A stretch of DNA of 64,000 nucleotides from contig LUUF01000084.1 in the NCBI GenBank assembly GCA_001644045.1, positions 1 through 64,000 on the forward strand, in the 5' to 3' direction. The notes below the pieces were generated by a model. It was not told the DNA's origin. It worked only from the letters and a program-made list of their open reading frames with translations, and did not search any database. Position numbers and translations under genes: made by a program. Source of the DNA: Methylomonas methanica. GTDB taxonomy: Bacteria > Pseudomonadota > Gammaproteobacteria > Methylococcales > Methylomonadaceae. Below are positions 10,123 to 18,547 of this stretch, piece by piece. Every line of letters starts with the position of its first letter. Position 1 is the first letter of the stretch.

Positions 10123-12057
10123 TTACTTTTTATCGTCCTTAACTTCTTCAAATTCGGCATCGACCACGTTGTGATCGTGCTCTGCCGCAGCTTCTCCCGC
10201 ACCGGCCGCATGTCCGGCCTCAGCACCGCCTTCCGCGCCTTTCTGTGCGTAAACACGTTCCGCCAATTTACCGGACAACTCGGTCAAGGCATGGGTTTTT
10301 GCTTCAATCGCGTCTTTATCGTCGGATTTGAGCACCGCTTGCAGGTCTTTGATCGCCGATTCGATGGCCGATTTTTCGTCACCGGATACTTGGTCGCCCA
10401 ATTCCTTCAACGATTTTTCGGTGGCGTGGATCATGCCTTCAGCGGAGTTGCGCGCCGAAACCAGTTCCTTCAGTTTCCGGTCTTCGTCGGCGTGCGCTTC
10501 GGCGTCCTTGATCATGCGTTCGACTTCGTCGTCCGACAAACCGCTGGACGCTTTAATCACGATGGATTGTTTCTTGCCGGTGGCTTTGTCTTTCGCCGAC
10601 ACGTTCAAGATACCGTTGGCGTCGATGTCGAACGACACTTCGATTTGCGGGATGCCGCGCGGTGCCGGCGGAATGTCCTGCAAGTCGAAACGGCCCAAGG
10701 ATTTGTTACCGGCGGCTACTTCCCGCTCGCCTTGCAATACATGCACGGTCACTGCGGTTTGGTTGTCATCCGCAGTCGAGAAGGTTTGCGAGGCATTGGT
10801 CGGGATCGTGGTGTTTTTCTCGATCAACTTGGTCATTACGCCGCCCAGGGTTTCGATACCCAATGACAGCGGAGTGACGTCCAGCAGCAGCACGTCTTTA
10901 ACGTCGCCGCCCAATACGCCGGCCTGAATCGCCGCACCCAACGCAACCGCTTCGTCCGGGTTAACGTCTTTACGCGGCTCTTTGTCGAACAAGCTTTTTA
11001 CGAAAGCTTGTACTTTCGGCATCCGGGTTTGACCGCCAACCAAGATCACGTCGTTGATTTTAGACGTCGAAATACCAGCGTCTTTAATCGCTTGCAAGCA
11101 AGGGCCTTTGGTTCTTTCGATCAATTCGTCGACCAGCGATTCCAGTTTGGCGCGAGTCAATTTCACGTTCAAATGTTTTGGGCCTGAAGCATCGGCGGTG
11201 ATGTACGGCAAGTTGATGTCGGTTTGCTCGGCTGACGACAATTCGATTTTGGCTTTTTCTGCCGCTTCTTTCAGACGTTGCAAGGCCAACGGGTCGTTGT
11301 GCAAATCAATGCCAGTATCGCGTTTAAACTCACCTGCCAAAAATTCGATAATGCGCAAGTCAAAGTCTTCACCACCCAGGAAAGTATCGCCGTTGGTGGC
11401 CAATACTTCGAATTGGTGTTCACCTTCGATTTCGGCGATTTCGATGATGGAAATATCGAAAGTACCGCCGCCCAGGTCATAGACCGCGATGGTAGTGTCG
11501 CCTTTAGGCTTGTCCATACCGAACGCCAACGCCGCAGCAGTCGGCTCATTGATGATACGTTTGACGTCCAAACCTGCGATGCGGCCAGCGTCTTTAGTGG
11601 CTTGACGTTGCGAGTCGTTGAAATAAGCTGGTACCGTGATAACCGCTTCGGTCACTTCTTCACCCAGAAACGCTTCGGCATCTTTTTTCAGCTTCATCAA
11701 CACCCGCGATGATACTTCGGGTGGCGCCATTTTCTTGCCGTGGCATTCCACCCAGGCGTCGCCGTTGTTGGCTTCCATAATTTTGTAAGGCACCATTTTG
11801 ATGTCTTTTTGCACCGCATCTTCCTTAAAGCGGCGGCCGATCAAACGCTTGATCGCAAACAAGGTGTTTTCAGGGTTGGTCACCGCCTGACGTTTAGCCG
11901 ATTGACCGACCAACACTTCGTTGTCGCCGGTGAAGGCAATGATGGAAGGCGTGGTGCGCGCGCCTTCGCTGTTTTCGATAACCCGCGCGGTGCCGTTTTC
12001 CAGTACTGCGACGCAGGAGTTGGTGGTTCCTAAATCGATGCCGATCATTTTGCCCAT
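10123..12057 (-). CDS. dnaK: Chaperone DnaK (Hsp70)
   Basis: A 644-residue Hsp70. The nucleotide-binding domain opens with [14 protein letters not shown] and contains [10 protein letters not shown] and VGGQTRMP. The linker [15 protein letters not shown] leads into the substrate domain. The C-terminus ends in the typical [14 protein letters not shown]. The start has GGAGA seven bases upstream. It is third in the hrcA-grpE-dnaK-dnaJ order, so it is under HrcA/CIRCE control from upstream. Its intergenic gap to grpE is only 71 bp and shows no second CIRCE. Confidence 0.98.
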   Translation of the reverse strand: MGKMIGIDLGTTNSCVAVLENGTARVIENSEGARTTPSIIAFTGDNEVLVGQSAKRQAVTNPENTLFAIKRLIGRRFKEDAVQKDIKMVPYKIMEANNGDAWVECHGKKMAPPEVSSRVLMKLKKDAEAFLGEEVTEAVITVPAYFNDSQRQATKDAGRIAGLDVKRIINEPTAAALAFGMDKPKGDTTIAVYDLGGGTFDISIIEIAEIEGEHQFEVLATNGDTFLGGEDFDLRIIEFLAGEFKRDTGIDLHNDPLALQRLKEAAEKAKIELSSAEQTDINLPYITADASGPKHLNVKLTRAKLESLVDELIERTKGPCLQAIKDAGISTSKINDVILVGGQTRMPKVQAFVKSLFDKEPRKDVNPDEAVALGAAIQAGVLGGDVKDVLLLDVTPLSLGIETLGGVMTKLIEKNTTIPTNASQTFSTADDNQTAVTVHVLQGEREVAAGNKSLGRFDLQDIPPAPRGIPQIEVSFDIDANGILNVSAKDKATGKKQSIVIKASSGLSDDEVERMIKDAEAHADEDRKLKELVSARNSAEGMIHATEKSLKELGDQVSGDEKSAIESAIKDLQAVLKSDDKDAIEAKTHALTELSGKLAERVYAQKGAEGGAEAGHAAGAGEAAAEHDHNVVDAEFEEVKDDKK

Positions 12058-12128
12058 TGATATTCTCCAGACTTGAATTGGTAATAAATTAAAAAGTTGT
12101 TAGCGATATGCGGTTGATCGTATTAATT

Positions 12129-12770
12129 TCAAGCCTGCTCATCAATTTTTGCGCTATCGGCCGGTTTATCTTCGGCTTTGGCGACTACCACCATGGCCGG
12201 ACGCAGCAAACGGCCGTTCAACACATAGCCTTTTTGAAACACATTCAGTACTGAATTGGGCTGCGCGGTGGCACTGGGTTGCATCACCATGGCTTGATGC
12301 AATTCGGGATTGAAAGGTTGACCAAGCGGATCGATGGTTTCGATATTGAATTTGGCGAATACGGATTCGAATTGTTTGATAGTCAATTCGCTGCCTTCGC
12401 GCAGTTTCACGATTTCAGGGCTATCGCCGGTTGCGGCTTGCAGGCCCAATTCCAGACTATCCAATACACTCAGCAATTCCTTGGCAAATTTAGCCAAGCC
12501 GTATTTGCGCTCGTCGTCCAAATCTTTTTGCACGCGTTTTTTCAAGTTTTCCATCTCAGCCATGGTGCGGATGGCTTTATCCAGGTTGGCGGCGGCTTGT
12601 TGCTGAGCTTGTTCCAATTGTTCCTGCAAAGCTTCCACAGTGACCGCCGCGCCAGCGCCAGACGCTTCGCTAGGCTGTTCTTCGGCGTCGATAGGCTTGG
12701 TTTGCTCCAGGACTTCGGCGATCAATTCGCTGTCCGGTTGCTGTTCGTGACTCGATTGCTGATGACTCAT
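12129..12770 (-). CDS. grpE: Nucleotide exchange factor GrpE
   Basis: A 213-residue GrpE, the ADP/ATP exchange factor of DnaK. The long N-terminal helix with heptad pattern (VEALQEQLEQAQQQAAANLDKAIRTMAEMENLKKR) forms the dimer coiled coil. The C-terminal beta domain has the signature FNPELHQAMV...NSVLNVFQKGYVLNGRLLRPAMVVVA. The acidic N-terminal 40 residues are disordered and of average length. The start has GGAG. It is 50 bp downstream of hrcA and 71 bp upstream of dnaK. Confidence 0.96.
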   Translation of the reverse strand: MSHQQSSHEQQPDSELIAEVLEQTKPIDAEEQPSEASGAGAAVTVEALQEQLEQAQQQAAANLDKAIRTMAEMENLKKRVQKDLDDERKYGLAKFAKELLSVLDSLELGLQAATGDSPEIVKLREGSELTIKQFESVFAKFNIETIDPLGQPFNPELHQAMVMQPSATAQPNSVLNVFQKGYVLNGRLLRPAMVVVAKAEDKPADSAKIDEQA

Positions 12771-12820
12771 TACTTACTCCAGGGTTCTAAATTTTTAGGT
12801 TGGCCTAACGATAGGGCCAT

Positions 12821-13861
12821 TTATTTGGGATTCAAGGCCGCGCCCAATAATTTTGCCGTCACGTCCACGAACGGAATCACCTTTTCGTAGGCCATGCGGG
12901 TCGGCCCAATCACGCCCAACACCCCCACCACTTCGTCGTTGACCGAATATGGCGCTGTCACTAGGCTGCAATGATCGAATGCGCTATAGCCGGATTCTTC
13001 GCCGATAAAGATCTGCACGCCCTCGGCCTGTAAGCATTGGTCCAATAAGTGAATCACGCCGCGCTTTTGGCTGAAAGCTTCGAACAACTGTTTCAGACGC
13101 TCCATGTCCGACAGTTCCGAAAAACCCATTAAATTGGTCTCTCCGCTCAACACATAATCGTCGTTGGGTTGTTCGGTGAAGGTGAGTTGCGCCATGTTGA
13201 CGGCATCTATCATGCCTTGATTGACCTGACGCTGATCCTGCTCCATTTCCTTAATAATCAGATCGCGAATTTTCGCCAAGCTGCGGCCGGAATAGACCGA
13301 ATTCAAATAGTTGGCGGCCTGCTGTAATTCGGCGGGGCTAAACTGCTTATGGGTGTGGATAATTTTGTTATGTACTTCTTGATCGTCGGTGACGAAAATC
13401 ACCAAAACCCGAGTATTGGACATAGGCAGGAATTCGATATGCCGCAATGTGACGCTTTCCCGACGCGGCAAGGTCACCACGCCGGCCATCCGCGTCACAT
13501 CCGACAATAACTTAGAGGCCTTGCTCAACACTTCGCTGGCTTTATCAGCCTCTCCTGTCAAGCCGTGTTGCAGTTGATCCAATTCGCTGGAAGCCAAAGG
13601 CTTAACCGTTAACAAGCTGTCGACGAACAAACGGTAGCCGCTCACCGTCGGTACACGGCCAGCCGAGGTGTGGGGGGAATGTATCAAGCCCATCTCCTCC
13701 AGATCCGCCATTACGTTGCGGATACTGGCCGGGCTAAGTTTCAGTTGCGGGTCTTTGGACAATAGGCGCGAACCAACAGGCTGGCCGTCCTGAATATAAC
13801 GTTCAACCAAGGTTTTCAATAAATACAGCGATCTTTCATTTAAATCTTGTCCGCCAGCCAC
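12821..13861 (-). CDS. hrcA: Heat-inducible transcription repressor HrcA
   Basis: A 346-residue HrcA, which represses the heat-shock operon by binding CIRCE and needs chaperonin to fold. The N-terminal winged helix (LNERSLYLLKTLVERYI...PVGSRLLSK...LSPASIRNVMADLEEMGLI) and the inserted dimer and GAF-like domains are complete. An in-frame TTG lies at 13873, but the GTG at 13861 follows GGGGGA at good distance and is preferred. It is the first gene of the operon, so it regulates itself. Confidence 0.94.
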   Translation of the reverse strand: MAGGQDLNERSLYLLKTLVERYIQDGQPVGSRLLSKDPQLKLSPASIRNVMADLEEMGLIHSPHTSAGRVPTVSGYRLFVDSLLTVKPLASSELDQLQHGLTGEADKASEVLSKASKLLSDVTRMAGVVTLPRRESVTLRHIEFLPMSNTRVLVIFVTDDQEVHNKIIHTHKQFSPAELQQAANYLNSVYSGRSLAKIRDLIIKEMEQDQRQVNQGMIDAVNMAQLTFTEQPNDDYVLSGETNLMGFSELSDMERLKQLFEAFSQKRGVIHLLDQCLQAEGVQIFIGEESGYSAFDHCSLVTAPYSVNDEVVGVLGVIGPTRMAYEKVIPFVDVTAKLLGAALNPK

Positions 13862-13879
13862 GTCATCCCCCAAATTTCG

Positions 13880-13906
13880 TTAGCACTCGATATTGGTGAG
13901 TGCCAG
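13880..13906 (-). promoter_or_regulatory. CIRCE operator
   Basis: The plus strand reads TTAGCACTC (13880-13888), a nine-base spacer, then GAGTGCCAG (13898-13906). Consensus is TTAGCACTC-N9-GAGTGCTAA, so one arm is perfect and the other matches 7 of 9. It sits about 20 bases before the hrcA GTG and covers the predicted transcript start. Confidence 0.93.
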
Positions 13907-13912
13907 ACAGCA

Positions 13913-13941
13913 AAGCTATCAGCTGGGTCCAGCGTTGTCAA
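13913..13941 (-). promoter_or_regulatory. Sigma-70-type promoter of hrcA-grpE-dnaK-dnaJ-dapB
   Basis: On the minus strand a perfect TTGACA (13941-13936) is followed after exactly 17 bases by TAGCTT (13918-13913). The predicted start then falls at the edge of the CIRCE element, the classic arrangement for HrcA repression. The -10 is weak, matching 3 of 6. Confidence 0.65.
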
Positions 13942-14131
13942 CGGCACTAGCAGGCAATCGCGCAACGGGACTGGAACCGAATCCCCGAAAAAACCTGCGT
14001 CTATCAAGCAACCGTTTTTTCAAAAGCAAAAAGAAGAGCAGCCGGTCCAAAATCATCCATGGAAAACCGCACACCTAACATTTGCACGCCTGCATTTTTT
14101 CGATGGCGCCAAACGGCAAGCGGCGGGCAAT
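13942..14131. other. Gene-free gap before the hrcA promoter
   Basis: No convincing coding frame, tRNA or repeat is visible here. It separates the heat-shock promoter from the terminator of the small membrane protein gene, so most of it is likely untranscribed or a 3' tail. Confidence 0.5.
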
Positions 14132-14165
14132 AAAAAACCCCGCAAATCTTGGGACTTGCGGGGTT
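14132..14165 (-). terminator. Rho-independent terminator of the small membrane protein gene
   Basis: AACCCCGCAA (14136-14145) pairs with TTGCGGGGTT (14156-14165) in a 10-bp stem. Read on the minus strand it is followed by a six-base U-run (plus-strand A-run 14132-14137). This marks the end of a minus-strand transcript carrying the 44-residue gene. Confidence 0.85.
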
Positions 14166-14254
14166 CTATTCCATCTCGCGTTTAGTTATCAGAACTTTAT
14201 GACAAAAACCGATTCGGAGCGCAAAGTGGCAATCAATATCTACCGCTGGTTAAC

Positions 14255-14389
14255 TCAAGCCCCCATTTGGGAGAAAGACAACACATAGTAGCTATAGTAG
14301 ACAACGACAAAAAACAACAATACATTCAAAAGCTTTTCCACTCTACTGTATTGTTCTTGTTGATATTTTTTACCATTTTTTATTCTCAT
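14255..14389 (-). CDS. 44-residue single-pass membrane protein (small ORF)
   Basis: This short gene is below usual calling limits. It starts with ATG behind a perfect AGGAGG five bases upstream, reads 44 codons to TGA, and is followed by a canonical terminator about 90 bp on. The protein has a basic, hydrophilic N-terminus (MRIKNGKKYQQEQYSR) and a hydrophobic segment LLNVLLFFVVVYYSYYVL at residues 20-37, so it should insert with the N-terminus inside. No family is recognised. It lies downstream of the glycine-zipper gene in the same orientation and may share its transcript. Confidence 0.72.
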   Translation of the reverse strand: MRIKNGKKYQQEQYSRVEKLLNVLLFFVVVYYSYYVLSFSQMGA

Positions 14390-14466
14390 TTTGTCCTCCT
14401 GTCGCATGAGACATCCAAAATCAGAGCGGGTTAACTAATTGGTTTTAACAGTTGACCAGTAATTGT

Positions 14467-14796
14467 TTAACGGCTCATGCCATTGCCAATCAAAGCGCCC
14501 GCAGCGGCGCCAATACCTGCCCCTAACGGATCACCCCTGCTTATTTCGTATCCTGCCGCACTGCCTAGCGCGCCACCGACCAAACCCGACGTAGAGCGCT
14601 GATCGTAGTTGTTGTAACGCGGCGCGGGTTGCGGTGCTGGCACGTATTGCACAACCCGCTCGGGGACATAAACCCGCTCAACCTCGACATAATGATCGTG
14701 ATGGTGATGTTTGTGATGACCGTGCCCGTGACCATCAGCCAAGGCTAATGGCGAAACCAGCAGACTAATTGCAACGATACTTGTCACTCTGAACAT
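14467..14796 (-). CDS. His-rich glycine-zipper envelope protein
   Basis: A 109-residue exported protein. After a signal peptide (MFRVTSIVAISLLVSPLALA) comes a histidine run (HGHGHHKHHHHDHY), a VERVYVPERVVQYVPAP segment and a C-terminal glycine zipper (GLVGGALGSAAGYEI...GAGIGAAAGALIG). Glycine-zipper 2TM-type domains sit in the outer or inner membrane; the His cluster could bind metal. The ATG at 14796 has GAAGG upstream; an in-frame ATG at 14823 lacks a ribosome site. Three tandem 11-bp repeats lie upstream. Specific function is unknown. Confidence 0.72.
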   Translation of the reverse strand: MFRVTSIVAISLLVSPLALADGHGHGHHKHHHHDHYVEVERVYVPERVVQYVPAPQPAPRYNNYDQRSTSGLVGGALGSAAGYEISRGDPLGAGIGAAAGALIGNGMSR

Positions 14797-14850
14797 AAAA
14801 ACGCCTTCTATGGAGAAATTCATTTACGAATTGATTCTAGAAGGCATTGT

Positions 14851-14883
14851 TTAAGTCTTGATTAGGAACAGATTAAGAACAGA
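14851..14883 (-). repeat. Three tandem 11-bp direct repeats, probable response-regulator site
   Basis: Consecutive 11-mers TTAAGTCTTGA, TTAGGAACAGA and TTAAGAACAGA (14851-14861, 14862-14872, 14873-14883) begin with TTA and have one helical-turn period, as do sites for OmpR/PhoB-class regulators. They lie 55-87 bp before the glycine-zipper start. The regulator is unknown. The remainder of the gap, 14884-15141, shows only a GC-rich hairpin at 15109-15129. Confidence 0.55.
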
Positions 14884-15141
14884 TGAAGATGGCGAAATCA
14901 GATCATTTACAGCCTATTTTTGTGAACTGTGCACGAAATTGCCACTGATACCCCATGAATTGCGGGCTCCGGATTTTCGAAAAACGCTGTCGACTTACAA
15001 AGCGACAGTCTAATAACTTAAATTTTCCACCAATCAAACATACAAAAAACCATACGATATTTCACCGTAAACGGTGCGGCCAACTCCGGCCGACCTTGCG
15101 AGTTTTTCGGCGGGCTAGCAAAGCCCGCCATTCGGCACTAT

Positions 15142-16248
15142 TTAAAACATGGTTCGCTCCACCAACCAGAACGCCCCCATCAAACTGACCGCGACAGAAC
15201 CGCCTCTCAAAAATTTATCGGAAGTCTCGACTTGTTTGTTCAACCACCAGATCAATGGCAACACGATAGCGGCGACGGCGATTTGTCCGGTCTCAATACC
15301 CAGGTTGAACGACAACAAAGGCAGCAAGATGCCGGTGTCGCCGGAGCTAATATCCATTTCCTGCAATACTCCGGCAAAACCGAAGCCGTGGATCAAGCCA
15401 AACCCGAAGGTCAGCCAATGCCGGCCCTTGGGATGATCGCCACGTATGATGTTTTCCACACCGACATAAATAATCGTCGCGGCAATGAAGGGTTCGACGA
15501 AACTACTGGGTAGCTCGATCAGATTAAGCCCGGCGCAAGCCAGCGTGATGGAATGGGCGATCGTGAAAAACGTGATGATCTTTAGGGCCGGCCAAAAGCT
15601 GTGGGTAACCGCCAGCAACGCAAACAGGAACAGCAAATGATCGTAACCGGTGAGGATATGCTCGATACCCAGCTTAAAAAAATCGCCAAACGCCGCAAAC
15701 GGAGCTTGGGGGGACTCCGCAGCAGCGGCGTTGGCGATTGGTAAACTGATTTGATCGTCGTGTTTGTCCAGCATTTTCTCGGTAAGCGCTTTGCCGTTGG
15801 CATCCCTGACAGTCAAATATTGCTGATGCCCATCCGGCAGCAAGGCCAAAAACTTCGATTGCACCAATAACGCTTGTTTTGGCAAGTCCGAATAGTGCAG
15901 CTCGACATGGGCATTATTCTGGTCGTCAAAATTGACTTGTCCGGGTTCGCGAGGTAGAACATCCTGACCGTCGATATTCACGCGCAGTTGCTCGGCCAAC
16001 AATTTGGCGATGCTGGGTTTGGCCGCGTCGCGCTCGGCGTCAGTCACTTCGGCATCCAGATCGCTGTCCATCAGCGCAAACGCCTCGATGTCCTGCAAGG
16101 CAAAGGTGATTTTGGCATCGATTTGCGGGGGTTTAACCACTAGATCCAGCGAGCTGAGGCCCGGCGGATGCGCGTAAACCCACACCGATTGCAACATCAA
16201 CAACGCCGCAATCAACCATCTTCCATAGTTAAAGTTAGGAGATCTCAT
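15142..16248 (-). CDS. HupE/UreJ-2 family membrane protein
   Basis: A 368-residue protein with a signal peptide (cleavage near VYAHPPG), a periplasmic N-terminal domain of about 180 residues, and a C-terminal membrane domain of the HupE/UreJ_2 type. The domain begins FKLGIEHILTGYDHLLFLFALLAV and includes HxxxxxxG-type helices with conserved H and D (AHSITL, GLIHGFGFAGVL). Related proteins are linked to nickel, cobalt or other metal transport. It starts 10 bp after the TonB-receptor stop behind AAGGAT, so the two are co-transcribed. The metal cannot be named from sequence. Confidence 0.82.
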   Translation of the reverse strand: MRSPNFNYGRWLIAALLMLQSVWVYAHPPGLSSLDLVVKPPQIDAKITFALQDIEAFALMDSDLDAEVTDAERDAAKPSIAKLLAEQLRVNIDGQDVLPREPGQVNFDDQNNAHVELHYSDLPKQALLVQSKFLALLPDGHQQYLTVRDANGKALTEKMLDKHDDQISLPIANAAAAESPQAPFAAFGDFFKLGIEHILTGYDHLLFLFALLAVTHSFWPALKIITFFTIAHSITLACAGLNLIELPSSFVEPFIAATIIYVGVENIIRGDHPKGRHWLTFGFGLIHGFGFAGVLQEMDISSGDTGILLPLLSFNLGIETGQIAVAAIVLPLIWWLNKQVETSDKFLRGGSVAVSLMGAFWLVERTMF

Positions 16249-16258
16249 CAGGCGATCC

Positions 16259-18481
16259 TTAAAAATTGACCGTGATGGTGCCGCGCACCATGCGAGGTTC
16301 GACCGGATGTTTCATCAAGCCGTAACTACTGCTTGTTTCACCCGCCAGTTGGGAATCGTAGGCATACGAGATGTCGTTGCTTTGCGAACCCAGAATATTG
16401 AAGATGTCGATTTCGAACTTGTATTGTTTATGTTTGTAACCGGCACCCAAATTGACGATATTGGTATCGCCCGCCCAAACCGTGCCGGACTCATCCAGCG
16501 GGATCGCGCCAAAATGTCTAAAACGTATCGTGCCGAACAAACCGTTGGGGGCCACCGCAGTCGCGCCAACACTGACCACCCGTCCCACGGAATTGGGCAC
16601 GAAATTATCGGTGGCGCCATTCGGAATTTCCGCGAACCGCACGGTGGTCAAGGCATAGTCGGCGTCCAGCGTCAGCCAGTCGTTGGGTTTGTAGTAGTTG
16701 GTTAACTCAATCCCGTAGCGATGGGATTTACCATTGACTTCGTTGGTACCGGCATCGCCGACGAATACCAGTTCCTGGCTGGATTCCAGCCACCAAAGGG
16801 CAAAAGTACTATTCAAGCCGGGAATGAAACTGCTGCGTATCCCGGCCTCGCCGCCGCGCGACCAGGCGGCGGGGTTGACCCGCTGAATCAGATTGCCATC
16901 GCCGTCCAGATTACTGCCGCTGACCGGATCGAGGCTCAAGGTAGTGCCGCGCGCATCGTTGGAGTGATAGCCGTAACCGATGTTGAAGAAATACTCGGTG
17001 TCGTACCAAGGACCGATGACCAGGCTCAACTTGGGGCTGACCATGGCTTTGCCGCGATTACCGGAGTTGGCTGCGGCAACGGCGGGATCGGTGTTGCCGG
17101 TAGCCCGCACTCTGACATCGTTATTGATGAAATCGCCGCGTAAACCGGCAATGGTCCTGACTTTTTCATGCCAGTGCGTGGTGTTTTTGAAATAGGTGCC
17201 AATCGTGGTTTGCGCGGCATCGCTGAGTGCTACGGTATCGGTGATTTGCCGGGCGTTGGTGTGGTGCAAGCCCAGGCCCATGATTTCGTCATGCCGGAAT
17301 TGCAGGCCTATGCTGTTATCCATTTCAAAGCCGAACAGCTTGTTATAGCGCGTATGTTCGATATTGCCGCCGGTTTGCACGCGGCGTTCGGTTTGCAGAA
17401 TCTGGGTGCTTTGCGCGGGATCGCCGTCCCTATAGCCCTCGAAGTTGGAGAACAAATCCAGGTCGGTGTACAAGGCATACACATTGGCTTCGTTTTTCCA
17501 GTTGCCGCCCTGGTTCCAGAGATTGCTGGACAGGCTGTAACGATTGGTGGTGCCGCCGTCGGTCGGATCCATAGTGCCGTAAGGGCTGAGCAAGCCGCTG
17601 TCGATGGCCCGCTGCGGAATCTGATTGGTAGCGGTCCAGCTATTGCTGTAGGCCTTGCCGTTAATCGAAACGCCCCAATCGTCGCCGCCCATCGTGTAGC
17701 GGAGCATGCCGTTGAACTTTTTGGAGTCTTCCGGCACCAGCCAAGGACCTTGGTATAGGTTGAATTCGCCCGCGTACAATAAATCGCCGTCACCCACTTT
17801 GCTGGAATTGGCAAGCAGGGTGCGGTAGTAATCGAACTCGCCGGCGGTAAATTTGGCGATACCTTCTGGCAATTTATCGAAAGTGGTCATCTTCGCGTAA
17901 CCGGCGGCCGAGAAATCGCCTACCTCCGCATAATACGGGCCTTTGCCGTATTCAACGTTTTTCACCAGCTCGGGAATAATGCTGTTGATGTCCATATAAC
18001 CCTGCCCATGCGCATGAGTGGTCATATTCATCGGGATGCCGTCCACATAGGTCGTGAAATCAGTACCATGATCCAGGTTAAAGCCGCGCAGGAAATATTG
18101 ATTGGCCTTACCGGAGCCGCTGTGCTGGGTAGCAATCGCGCCGGGTATCACTTCGACCAATTCGCCGTTGCGGGACAACGGCCGATATTCAAACTGCTTC
18201 TGGCTGACCTCGCCTTGCGACGCCGAACCGGCAATCCCGATCAGGTTTTTGCCGCGCCCCTCTTCTTCTACTTCCACCGCGCCCAATTCTTCGGCTTGCT
18301 CGGCTTTTGCTGCGGCCTTGGCTTTGGCCGGCTTTTTGGCGACAACGGCGCTTTCTGCCTGAGCCTCTTCCACCTGCTCCGCACCGGGTGCGGCCTGGAG
18401 CGTCGCACAGCTTAAGCCCAAAATAATTTCCAGGGCGACAATCAAAGGTTTCTTTTTCATCATGGCGTTATACGGATTCAT
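16259..18481 (-). CDS. TonB-dependent outer-membrane receptor, probably for a metal
   Basis: A 740-residue receptor: signal peptide, an Ala/Lys/Glu-rich linker (residues 35-70), plug domain (ELVEVIPGAIATQHSGSG, FLRGFNLDHGTDFTTYVDGIP), and a 22-strand barrel ending in aromatic-F (GTITVNF). The plug carries a histidine-rich loop THAHGQGY near residue 160. The start has AAGGAG. It is sandwiched between two HupE/UreJ-type genes in the same direction, which points to uptake of a transition metal or metal complex (nickel, cobalt, or in methanotrophs copper or lanthanide are possible). No cobalamin riboswitch B12 box is seen upstream. Confidence 0.85.
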   Translation of the reverse strand: MNPYNAMMKKKPLIVALEIILGLSCATLQAAPGAEQVEEAQAESAVVAKKPAKAKAAAKAEQAEELGAVEVEEEGRGKNLIGIAGSASQGEVSQKQFEYRPLSRNGELVEVIPGAIATQHSGSGKANQYFLRGFNLDHGTDFTTYVDGIPMNMTTHAHGQGYMDINSIIPELVKNVEYGKGPYYAEVGDFSAAGYAKMTTFDKLPEGIAKFTAGEFDYYRTLLANSSKVGDGDLLYAGEFNLYQGPWLVPEDSKKFNGMLRYTMGGDDWGVSINGKAYSNSWTATNQIPQRAIDSGLLSPYGTMDPTDGGTTNRYSLSSNLWNQGGNWKNEANVYALYTDLDLFSNFEGYRDGDPAQSTQILQTERRVQTGGNIEHTRYNKLFGFEMDNSIGLQFRHDEIMGLGLHHTNARQITDTVALSDAAQTTIGTYFKNTTHWHEKVRTIAGLRGDFINNDVRVRATGNTDPAVAAANSGNRGKAMVSPKLSLVIGPWYDTEYFFNIGYGYHSNDARGTTLSLDPVSGSNLDGDGNLIQRVNPAAWSRGGEAGIRSSFIPGLNSTFALWWLESSQELVFVGDAGTNEVNGKSHRYGIELTNYYKPNDWLTLDADYALTTVRFAEIPNGATDNFVPNSVGRVVSVGATAVAPNGLFGTIRFRHFGAIPLDESGTVWAGDTNIVNLGAGYKHKQYKFEIDIFNILGSQSNDISYAYDSQLAGETSSSYGLMKHPVEPRMVRGTITVNF

Positions 18482-18547
18482 TTCAGCTCCTTTACTGACC
18501 GTTGCCTGGTTTCAGCGCATAAAAAGTCGGGGTGTGCATGGTTTTCC

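Noticed and set aside
14199-14288. 29-residue plus-strand frame starting MTKTDSERK
   Set aside because: It lacks a ribosome site and lies antisense to the better-supported 44-residue gene.
15109-15129. GGCGGGCT/AGCCCGCC hairpin as terminator of the HupE/UreJ-2 gene
   Set aside because: The stem is good, but an A-run rather than a U-run follows in the direction of transcription, so it was not listed as a terminator.
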